From Mercurialis annua (Eukaryota; Streptophyta; Magnoliopsida; Malpighiales; Euphorbiaceae): DNA of 64,000 nt. Position 1 is the first letter of the stretch. Every line of letters begins with the position of its first letter. The notes below the pieces were generated by a model. That model was given only the letters and a program-made list of their open reading frames with translations. It did not search any database and was not told the DNA's origin. Where the stretch lies: assembly GCF_937616625.2 (NCBI RefSeq), contig NC_065576.1, forward strand, positions 26,458,628 through 26,522,627, read 5' to 3'. Shown here one piece after another: positions 54,111-64,000 of this stretch. A program made the translations under genes and the position numbers.

Positions 54111-57100
54111 TGGTTAAGTTATATTATGCAAAGTGTGCGTAAAAAAATGATTAATATGGCGCGTCTCAAGTCTCTCTAACGCGTTTTTCCGATTACCTAA
54201 GTATGCTTAGGGTAAATTACGAAAAGTGTTCGTGAAAAATGACAAAAGTCATTTCGATTACCTAAGCATGGTTAGGTTATATTACGCAAAGTTAGCGTGA
54301 AAAGTGACACTAGATAAGTATGTCGCGTCTCAAGTCTCTTTAACGCATCGTTTCGATTACAATGCTTATTTCGCGTCACAAGTCTCTCTAACGCGTCGTT
54401 CGATTAACAAAGCATGGTTAGGTTATAACGCAAAGTGTGCGTGTAAAGTAATAATAGATTAGTATGTTCTGATTACTTTGGCATGGTTAGCTTATATTAC
54501 GCAAAGTGTGCGTGAAAACTGACGCTAGATGAGTATGTCGCGTCTCAAGTGTCTGTAACGCATTGTTTCGATTACCAAAGCATGGTTAGGTTATATTATG
54601 CAAAGTGTGCGTAAAAAGGTGACGCTTGATTAATATGGCGCATCTCAAGTCTCTCTAACGCGTTAATCCGATTACCTAAGTATGGTTAGGGTAAATTACG
54701 AAAAGTGTGCGTGAAAAATGACAAAAGTCATTCCGATTACCTAAGCATGGTTTGGTTATATTACGCAAAGTGTGCGTGAAAAGTGACGCTAGATTAGTAA
54801 GTCGCGTCGTTTCAATTATTATACTTATGTCGCGTCACAAGTCTTTGTAACGCGTCGTTCCGATTACCTAAGCATGGTCAGGTTGTATTATGTAAAGTGT
54901 GCGTAAAAAATGATAATAGATTAGCATATCGCATCTCAAGTCTATTTAACGCGTCGTTCCAATTACCTATGTACGGTTAGGTCATATTACGGTGACTCTA
55001 GATTAATATGTCGCGTCTCAAGTCTGTTTAACGCATCGTTCTAATTACCTATGCATGGTTAGGTTATATTAGGCAAAGTGTGCGTGAAAATTGAAGCTAG
55101 ATTTGTATGTCGCGTCTCAAGTCTCTTTAACGCGTCGTTCCGATTACCTAAACATGGTTAGGATATATTACGCATAGTGTATGTGAAAAGTGACAATAGA
55201 TTAGTATGTTGCGTCTCAAGTCTGTTTAACGCGTCGTTCCGACTACCTAAGCATGGTTAGGTTATATTAGGTAAAGTGTGCGAGAAAAGTGATGCTAGAT
55301 TAGTATGTCGCAACTCGAGTCTCTTTATCGCGTCGTTCCGATTATATAAGCATGGTTAGGTTTTATTACGCAAAGTGTGTGTGAAAATTGGCGCTAGATT
55401 AGTATGGCGCGTCTTAAGTCTATTTAACACGTCGTTTCGATTAGCATGCTTAATGTCGCGTCACGAGGCTCTCTAACGCGTCGTTCCGATTACCTAAGCA
55501 TGGTTAGGTTATATTACGTAAAATGTTCGTGAAAAGTGACGCTAGATTAGTATGCCGCGTTTAAGTCTCTTTAAGGCGTCGTTCTGTTTACCTAAGCATG
55601 GTTATGTTATATTACGCAAAGTGTGCTTGAAAAGTGACGCTAGATTAATTTGTCGCGTCTCAATTCTCTTTAACGCGTCGTTCTTGTTACCTAAGCATGG
55701 TTAGGTTATACTAAGCAAAGTATGCGTAAAAGGAGACGCTAGATTAGTATGTCGCGTTTCAAGTCTATATAATGCGTCGTTACGATTACCTTAGAATGGT
55801 TATGTTATATTACGCAAAGTGTGCGTGAAAAGTGACGCTAGATTAGTATGTGACGTCTCAAGTCTCTTTAACACGTCGTTCTAATTTCCTAAGCATGGTT
55901 ATATTACGCAAGTGTGCGTAAAAAGTGACGAATGATTCGTATGGCGCGTCTTAAGTCTATTTAACGCCTCGTTTCGATTACCATGCTTATGTCGCGTCAC
56001 AACTTTATCTAACGCGTCGTTCCAATTACTAATGCATGGTTAGGTTATATTACGCAGAGCATGAGTGAAAAATTACAATTGATTAGAATGTCACGTCGCA
56101 AGTGTATTTAACGTGTCGTTACAATTAGCTAAGAATGGTTAAGTTATATTACGCAGAGTGTGCGCGAAAAGTGACACTAGATTAGTATGTCGCGTCTCAA
56201 GGCTCCTTTACGCGTCGTTCCGATAACCTAAGCATGCTTGGGTTAAATTATGCAAAGTTTGCGTGAAAAGTGACGCCAGATTAGTATGTCGCGTCTCAAG
56301 TCTCTGTAACGCGTCGTTTCTATTATCATGCTTATGTCGCGTAACAAGTCTCTTTAATGCGTCGTTCCGATTACCTAAGCATGGTTAGGTTATAATACGC
56401 AAAGTGTGCGTGAAAAGTGACAATTGATTAGTATGTTGCATCTAAAGTCTATTTAACGCGTCGTTCCGATTACCTAAGCATGGTTAGGTTATATTACGCA
56501 AAGTGTGCGTAAAAACTGACGCTAGATTAGTATGTCGCGGCTCAATTCTCTGTAACACGTCGTTCCGATTACCTAAGCATGGTTAGGTTATATTACGCAA
56601 AGTGTGCGTGAAAACTGACGCTAGATTAGTATGTCGCGTCTGAAGTGTCTTTGACGCGTCGTTCCGATTATCTAAGCATGGTTATATTACGCAAAGTGTG
56701 CGTGAAAAGTGACGCTAGATTAGTATGGCGCGTCTCAAGTCTCTTTAATGCGTCATTTCGAGTACCGTGCATATGTTGCGTCACAAGTCTCTCTAACGCG
56801 TCGTTCTGATTACTAAGCATGGTTAGGTTATGTAATGCAAAGTGTGCGTGAAAAGTAACAATAAATTAGTATGTCGCCTCTTAAGTCTCTTTTATGCGTC
56901 GTTCGGATTACCTAAGCATGGTTAGGTTATAGTATGTCGCGTCACAAGTTACTTTAACGCGTCATTCCGATTACCTAACCATGGTGAGGTTATATTACGC
57001 AAAGTGTGTGTGGAAAGTGACTTTAGATTAGTATTTCGCGTCTCAAGTCTCTATAATGCGCGTTCCAATTTCCTAAGCATGGTTAAGTTATGTTACACAA

Positions 57101-57299
57101 TATGTGCGTAAAAAGCGACGCTAGATTAATACGGCGCATCTCAAGTCTCTTTAACGCGTCGTATCGATTACCATGCTTATGTCGCGTTAGAAGTCTCTCT
57201 AACGTGTCGTTCTTATTACCTAAGCATAATTAGGTTATATTACGTAAAGTGTACGTGAAAAATGACAATAGATTAGTATATCGTGTCTCAAGTCTATTT

Positions 57300-60200
57300 A
57301 ACGCGTCTTTCCAATTACCTAAGCATGGTTAGGTTATATTACGGTGACGCTAGATTAGTATGTCGCGTCTCAAGTCTCCTAAACGCGTCGTTCCGATTAC
57401 CTAAGCATGGTTAGGTTTTATTATGCAAAGTGTGTGTGAAAATTGACGCTAGATTAGTATGGCGTCTCTCAACTCTGTTTAACGCGTCGTTACGATTTCC
57501 ATGCTTATTTCACGTCAAAAGGCTCTCTTACGCGTCGTTCCGATTACCTAAGCATGGTTAGATTAGATTACGTAAAATGTGCGTGAAAAGTGACGCTAGA
57601 TTAGTATGCCGCGTCTTAAGTCTGTTTAACGCGTCGTTCTGATTACCTGACCATGGTTATGTTATATTACTCAAAGTGTGTTTGAAATGTGACACTAGCT
57701 TCATTTGTCGCGTCTCAATTCTCCATGGTTAGGTTATATTAAGCAAAGTGTGCGTGAAAAGAGACGCTAGATTAGTATGTCGCGTTTCAGGTCTCTGTAA
57801 CGCGTCGTTACGATTACCTTAGCATGGTTAGGTTATATTACGCAAAGTGCGCGTGAAAAGTGACGCTAGATTAGTATCTGACGTCTTAAGTCTCTTTAAC
57901 TCGTCGTTCTAATTTCCTAAGCGTGGTTTGATTATATTACGCAAGTGTGCATGAAAAGTGATGATAGATTAGTATGGCGCGTCTTAAGTCTATTTAACGC
58001 GTTGTTTCGATTACCATGCTTATGTCGCGTCACAAGGCTCCCTAACGCGTCATTCCGATTACCTAAGCATGGTTAGGTTATATTACGTAAAATGTTCGTG
58101 AAAAGTGACTCTATATTAGTATGCCGCGTTCAAGTCTCTTTAAGGCGTCGTTCTGATTACCTAAGCATAGTTATGTTATATTACGTAAAGTGTGCTTTAA
58201 AAGTGACGCTAGATTAAATTGTCGCGTCTCAATTCTCATTAACGCGTCGTTCTGGTTACCTAAGCATGGTTAGGTTATATTAAGTAAAATGTGCGTGAAA
58301 AGAGACGCTAGATTAGTATGTCGCGTTTCAAGTCTATATAACGCGTCGTTACGATTACCTTAACATGGTTATGTTATATTACGCAAAGTGTGCGTGAAAG
58401 GTGACGCTAGATTAGTATGTGACGTCTCAAGTCTCTTTAACACGTCGTTCTGATTTCCTAAGCATGGTTTTATTACGCAAGCGTGCGTAAAAAGTGATGA
58501 AAGATTAGTATGGCTCGTCTTAAGTCTATTTAACGCGTCGTTTCGATTACCATGCTTATGTCGCCTCACAACTTTCTCTAACGCGTCGTTCCAATTAACA
58601 AAGCATGGTTAGGTTATATTACGCAGAGTATGAGTGAAAAATTACACTTGACTAGAATGTCACGTCACAAGTGTATTTAACGTGTCGTTACGATTAGCTA
58701 AGCATGGTTAAGTTATATTACGCAGAGTGTGCGCTAAAAGTGACAATAGATTAGTATGTCGCGTCTCAAGGCTCTTTTACGCATCGTTCCGATTACCTAA
58801 GCATGGTTAGGTTAAATTATGCAAAGTTTGCGTGAAAAGTGACGCTAGATTAGTATGTCGCGTCTCAAGTCTCTGTATTACGTCGTTTCGATTACCATGC
58901 CTATGTTGCGTCACAAGTCTCTCTAACGCGTCGTTCCGATTACCAAAGCATGGTTAGGTTATACTACGCAAAGTGTGCGTGAAAAGGAACAATAGATTAG
59001 TATGTCGCGGCTCAAGTCTCTTAAACGCGTCGTTCCGATTACCTAAGCATGGTTAGGTTATATTACACAAAGTGTGCATGAAAAGTGACAATTGATTAGT
59101 ATGTTGCGTCTAAAGTCTATTTAACGCGTCGTTCCGATTACCTAATCATGGTTTGGTTATATTACGTAAAGTGTGCGTGAAAACTGACGCTAGATGAGTA
59201 TGTCGCGTCTCAAGTGTCTTTAACGCGTCGTTCCGATTACCTACGCATGGTTAGGTTATATTACGCAAAGTGTGCATGAAAAGTGACGCTAGATTAGTAT
59301 GGCGCGTCTCAAGTCTCTTTAATGCGTCATTTCTACTACCATGCTTATGTCGCGTCACAAGTCTCTCTAATGCGTCGTTCTGATTACCTAAGCATGGTTA
59401 GGTTATATTACAAAAAGTACGCGTGAAAAGTAATGCTAGATTAGTATGTCGCGTCACAAGTCTCTCTAACGCGTCGTTTTGATTAACTAACCATGGTTAG
59501 GTTATATAATGCAAAGTGTGCGTGAAAAGTAACAATAGATTAGTATGTCGCCTCTTAAGTCTCTTTTACGCGTCTTTCGGAATACCTAAGCATGGTTAGG
59601 TTATAGTATGTCGCGTCACAAGTTTCTTTAACGCGCCATTCCGATTACCTAACGATCGTTAGGTTATATTACGCAAAGTGTGCGTGGAAAGTGACTTTAG
59701 ATTAGTATTTCGAGTCTTTAGTATCTCTAACGCGTCGTTCCAATTTCCTAAGCATGGTTATGTTATGTTACGCAATGTGTGCGTAAAAAGTGACGCTAAA
59801 TTAATACGGCGCATCAGTCTCTTTAACGCGTCGTATCGATTACCATGCTTATGTCGCGTCAGAAGTCTCTCTAACCCGTCGTTCTTATTACCTAAGCATG
59901 GTTAGGCTATATTACGTAAAGTGTGCGTGAAAAATGACAATAGATTAGGATATCGCGTCTCAAATCTATTTAACGCGTCGTTCCAATTACCTAAGCATGG
60001 TTAGGTCATATTACGGTGACGCTAGATTAGTATGTCGCGTCTCAAGTCTGTTTAACGCGTCGTTCCGAATACCAAAGAATGGTTAGGTTGTATTAGGCAA
60101 AGTGTGCGTGAAAAGAGACGCTAGATTTGTATGTCGCGTCTCAAGTCTCTTTAACGCGTCGTTCTGATTACCTAAGCATGGTTAGGTTATATTACGCATA

Positions 60201-61250
60201 GTGTGAGTGAAAAGTGACAATAGATTAGCATGTTGCGTCTTACGTCTATTTAACGCGTCGTTCCGATTACCTAAGCATGGTTAGGTTATATTACGTAAAG
60301 TGTGCGAGAAAAGTGACGCTAGATTAGTATGTCGCGTCTCAAGTCTCTTTAACGCGTCGTTCCGATTACCTAAGCATGGTTAGGTTTTATTACGCAAAGT
60401 GTGTGTGAAAATTGATGCTAGATTAGTATGGCGCGTCTCAATTCTCAATTCTCTCCGATTACCTAAGCATAGTTAGGTTATATTACATAAAATGTGTGTG
60501 AAAAGTGACGCAAGATTAGTATACCGCGTCTCAAGTCTCTTTAAGACGTCTTTCTGATTACCTAAGCATGATTATGTTATATTACGCAAAGTGTGTTTGA
60601 AATGTGACGCTACATTAATTTGTCACTTCTCACTTCTCTTTAACACGTCGTTTTGATTACCTAAGCATGGTTAGGTTATATTAAGCAAAGTGCGCGTGAA
60701 AAGAGACGCTAGATTAGTATGTCGCGTTTCAGGTCTCTGTAACGCGTTGTTCCGATTACCTTAGCATGGTTAGGTTATATTACGCAAAGTGCGCGTGAAA
60801 AGTAACGCTAGATTAGTATGTGACGTCTCAAGTCTCTTTAACTCGTCGTTCTAATTTTCTAAGCGTGGTTTGGTTATATTACGCAAGTGTGCGTAAAAAG
60901 TGATGATAGATTAGTATGGCGCGTCTTAAATCTATTTAACGCGTCGTTCCGATTACCTAATCATGGTTAGCTTTTATTACGCAAAGTGGGTGTGAAAATT
61001 GACGCTAGATTAGTATGGCGCGTCTCAAGTCTGTTTAACGCGTCGTTTCTATTTTCATGCTTATGTCGCGTCACAAGGCTCTCTAACGCGTCGTTCCGAT
61101 TACCTAAGCATGGTTAGGTTATAATACGTAAAAATTGCGTAAAAAGTGACGCTAGATTAGTATGACGCGTCTCAAGTCTCTTTAAGGCGTCGTTCTGATT
61201 ATCTAAGCATGGTCATGTTATATTATGCAAAGTGTGTTTGAAATGTGACG
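57300..61250 (+). repeat. Higher-order duplicate of about 45.3-49.1 kb (offset about 12.03-12.22 kb)
   Basis: Paired markers: ATTCTCCATGG 45,685/57,718; ACATGGTTATG after CCTTA 46,321/58,363; GCGCCATTCCG 47,438/59,633; GCATAGTGTGAGTG 47,981/60,196; CAAAGTGGGTGTG 48,821/60,982. The order is kept over almost 4 kb. The offset varies by about two monomers, so single units were gained or lost after duplication. Confidence 0.88.
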
Positions 61251-61399
61251 CCAGATTAATTTGTCGCGTCTCAATTCTCTTTAACCCGTCGTTTTGATTA
61301 CCTAAGCATGGTTAGGTTATATTAAGCAAAGTGTGCGTGAAAAGAGACGCTGGATTAATTTTGTCGCGTCTCGGTTTCTTTAAAGCGTCATTCTGATTA

Positions 61400-62390
61400 C
61401 CTAAGCATGGTTAGGTTATATTAAGCAAAGTGTGCATGAAAAGAGATGCTAGATTAGTATGTCGCGTTTCAAGTCTCTGTAACGCGTCGTTACAATTACC
61501 TTAGCATGGTTAGGTTATATTACGCAAAGTGTGCGTGAAAAGTGACGCTAAATTAGTATGTGACGTCTCATGTCTCTTTAACACGTCATTCTAATTTCCT
61601 ATGCATGGTTAAGGTTATATTACGCAAGTGTGCGTAAAAAGTGATGATAGATTAGTATGGCGCGTATTAAGTGTATTTAACGCGTCGTTTCGATTACCAT
61701 GTCTATGTCGCCTCACAACTTTCTCTAACGCGTCATTCCAATTACCAAAGCATGGTTAGGTTATATTACGCAGAGTGTGAATTAAAAATTACAATTGATT
61801 AGAATGTCACGTCGCAAGTCTATTTAACACGTCGTTACGATTAGCTAAGAATAGTTAAGTTATATTATGCAAAGTGTGCATGAAAAGTGACGCTAGAATA
61901 GTATGTCGCGGCTCAAGGCTCTTTTACGCGTCGTTCCGATTACCTAAGCATGGTTAGGTTATATTAGGCAAAGTTTGCGTGAAAAGTGACGCTAGATTAG
62001 TATGTCGCGTCTCAAGTCTCTTTAACGCGTCATTTCGATTACCATGCTTATGTCACGTCACAAGTCTCTCTAACGCGTCGTTCCTATTACCAATGCATGG
62101 TTAGGTTATACTACGCAAAGTGTGCGTGAAAAGTAACGATAGATTACTATGTCGCGGCTCAAGTCTCTTTAACGCTTCGTTCCAATTACCTAAGCATGGT
62201 TAGGTTACATTATGCAAAGTGTGAGTGAAAAGTGACAATTGAATAGTATGTCGCGTCTCAAGTCTATTTAACGCGTCGTTCCGATTACCTAAGCATCGTT
62301 TGGTTATATTACGCAAAGCGTGCGTGAAAAGTGACACTAGATTAGTATGTCACATGTCAAGTCTCTTTAACGCGTCGTTCTGATTACCTA
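61400..62390 (+). repeat. 987-bp tandem duplication, copy 1
   Basis: A group of about ten monomers, including TTAAGCAAAGTG, TGACGTCTCATGTC (61,561), a GGTTAAGGTTATATT variant, a short unit with CCATGTCTATG and a CAATTGATTAGAATGTCACG monomer, is repeated directly downstream at an offset of 987 bp. A more distant relative of the same group lies at about 51.2-51.6 kb. Confidence 0.9.
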
Positions 62391-63377
62391 CGTATGGTTA
62401 GGTTATATTAAGCAAAGTGTGCGTGAAAAGAGACGCTAGATTAGTATGTCTCGTTTCAAGTCTCTGTAACGCGTCGTTACGATTATTTTAGCATGGTTAG
62501 GTTATATTACGCAAAGTGTGCGTGAAAAGTGAAGCTAAATTAGTATGTGACGTCTCATGTCTCTTTAACACGTCATTCTAATTTCCTATGCATGGTTAAG
62601 GTTATATTACGCAAGTGTGCGTAAAAAGTGATGATAGATTAGTATGGCGCGTATTAAGTGTATTTAACGCGTCGTTTCGATTACCATGTCTATGTGGCCT
62701 CACAACTTTCTCTAACGCGTCGTTCCAATTACCAAAGCATGGTTAGGTTATATTACGCAGAGTGTGAATTAAAAATTACAATTGATTAGAATGTCACGTC
62801 GCAAGTCTATTTAACACGTCGTTACGATTAGCTAAGAATGGTTAAGTTATATTATGCAAAGTGTGCGTGAAAAGTGACGCTAGAATAGTATGTCGCGGCT
62901 CAAGGCTCTTTTACGCGTCGTTCCGATTACCTAAGCATGGTTAAGTTATATTGTGCAAAGTTTGCGTGAAAAGTGACGCTAGATTAGTATGTCGCATCTC
63001 AAGTCACTTTAACGCGTCGTTTCGATTACCATGCTTATGTCGCGTCACAAGTCTCTCTAACGCGTCGTTCCTATTACCAAAGCATGGTTAGGTTATACTA
63101 CACAAAGTGTGCGTGAAAAGTAACGATAGATTACTATGTCGCGGCTCAAGTCTCTTTAACGCGTCGTTCCGATTACCTAAGCATGGTTAGGTTATATTAT
63201 GCAAAGTGTGAGTGAAAAGTGACAATTGATTAGTATGTCGCGTCTCAAGTCTATTTAACGCGTCGTTCCGATTACCTAAGCATCGTTAGGTTATATTACG
63301 CAACGCGTGCGTGAAAAGTGACACTAGATTAGTATGTCACATGTCAAGTCTCTTTAACGCGTCGTTCTGATTACCTA
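62391..63377 (+). repeat. 987-bp tandem duplication, copy 2
   Basis: Repeats 61,400-62,390 in order; TGACGTCTCATGTC is at 62,548. The copies differ by scattered substitutions such as GTGGCCTCAC for GTCGCCTCAC near 62,696. The join lies at the shared CTACGTATGG/CTACGCATGG monomer near 62,390 and 63,370, again consistent with unequal exchange at matching monomers. Confidence 0.9.
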
Positions 63378-64000
63378 CGCATGGTTAGGTTATATTACTC
63401 AAATTGTGCGTGAAAAGTGACACTAGATTAGTATGTCGCGTTTCAATTCTCTTTAACGCGTTGTCTCGATTACCTAAGTACGGTTAGGTTATATTGCGCA
63501 AAGCGTGCGTGAAAAGTGACGCTAGATTAGTATGTCGTGTCTCAAGTCTGTTTAACACGTGTTTCCGATTACATAAGCATGGTTAGGTTATATTACTCAA
63601 CGTGTGCGTGAAAAGCGATGCTAGATTAGTATGTCATGTCGCAAGTCTCATTAACGTGTCGTTCCGATTACCTAAGAATGGTTAGGTTATATTACAGAAA
63701 GTGTTCGTAAGAAGTGATGCTAGATTAATATGGCGCGTCTCAAGTCTCTTTAATGCGTCGTTCTGATTACCTAAGCATGCTTAAGTGCCGCAAGATAAGT
63801 ATGTCGCATCTCAAGTCTCTTTCACGCGTCGTTCCAATTACACCTAAGCATGGTTAGGTTATATTAACCCAAGTGTGCGTTAAAAGTACTGCTAGATTAG
63901 TATGTCGCATCCCAAGTCTCTTTAACGCGTCATTTCGATTACCTAAGGGTTATATTACGCAAATTGTGCGTGAAACGTGATGCTAGATTAGTATGTCACG

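Larger units (their letters stand above)
38659..64000 (+). repeat. Satellite array, forward block 4, to the window edge
   Basis: About 25 kb of uninterrupted forward monomers with short units throughout. The subfamily is marked by GATTAGTATGGCGCGTC, TTAATTTGTCGCGTC, TATTAAGCAAAGTG and GTATGTGACGTCTCAAG. Several internal-deletion monomers recur as position markers: GGTCATATTACGGTGACGC near 40,765 (variant), 45,302, 47,791, 50,508, 53,626, 54,982 and 60,010, with a close relative (GGTTATATTACGGTGACGC) near 57,331; and GACAAAAGTC at 40,501, 44,328, 54,241 and 54,720. The open frames at 41,479-41,707, 44,284-44,466, 49,718-49,942, 50,544-50,775, 58,369-58,569 and 59,678-59,905 are satellite translations, some on both strands of the same bases. 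No gene, RNA gene or other insertion is seen. Confidence 0.97.

Noticed and set aside
1..64000. GGTTAGGTTA as insect-type (TTAGG)n telomere repeat
   Set aside because: It occurs once per 99-bp monomer, never as a run of TTAGG units, and half of it belongs to the palindrome. No telomeric tract is present.
1..64000. CRISPR-like array (regular repeats)
   Set aside because: There are no unique spacers; the whole period is repeated and varies gradually, as in satellite DNA. No cas genes are present.
1..64000. CENP-B box
   Set aside because: The nearest text, TTCGATTACC, lacks the required A and the CGGG core at the right spacing.
1..64000. 5S rRNA, tRNA or other RNA gene tandem repeats
   Set aside because: No conserved A/C boxes, no tRNA A or B box pair and no T-run terminator recur in the monomer, and 99 bp is too short for a 5S unit with spacer.

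Overview
This window is one continuous block of satellite DNA. I see no protein gene, no RNA gene and no CRISPR array. The repeat unit is about 99 bp and recurs several hundred times, edge to edge. Landmarks in order on the + strand are GGTTAGGTTATATTACGC, AGTGTGCGTG, GTGACGCTAGATTAG, TATGTCGCG, TCAAGTCTCTTTAACGCG and TCGTTCCGATTACCTAAGC. A second unit of 48 bp is scattered among the full ones. It lacks 51 bp of the monomer and carries a small flipped segment. Both array edges lie outside the window.

The organism is a eukaryote with large heterochromatic arrays, of centromeric, pericentromeric or knob type. The only unique sequence, a 362-bp AT-rich foldback element at about 38.29-38.65 kb, looks like a non-autonomous plant DNA transposon (MITE), so I lean towards a plant at low confidence. 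I do not recognise the satellite family by name.

Layout: (1) 1-5,403, forward monomers. (2) 5,404-12,705, the same satellite in the opposite orientation, 7.3 kb between two sharp breakpoints. (3) 12,706 to about 16,880, forward monomers of a subfamily without the 48-bp unit. (4) About 16.9-31.2 kb, forward, dominated by multi-kilobase higher-order duplication: an older 6.4-kb copy (about 13.8-20.2 kb), then two almost identical 5,118-bp units (about 21.0-26.1 and 26.1-31.2 kb). (5) About 31.2-36.5 kb, about five tandem higher-order units of roughly 1.0-1.1 kb. (6) 36.5-38.28 kb, mixed monomers. (7) The MITE. (8) 38.66-64 kb, forward monomers with interleaved multi-kilobase duplications (offsets about 3.8-3.9, 7.27, 8.3 and 12.0-12.2 kb) and a terminal 987-bp tandem pair.

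The short open reading frames (60-139 codons) are translations of the satellite. The monomer is 33 codons long, so a frame persists through several copies wherever the one in-frame stop is mutated. They share no start signal or conserved product and I call none a gene. What can be read here is the array's history: inversion, unequal exchange, local monomer amplification, recurrent internal deletions and probable CpG decay.
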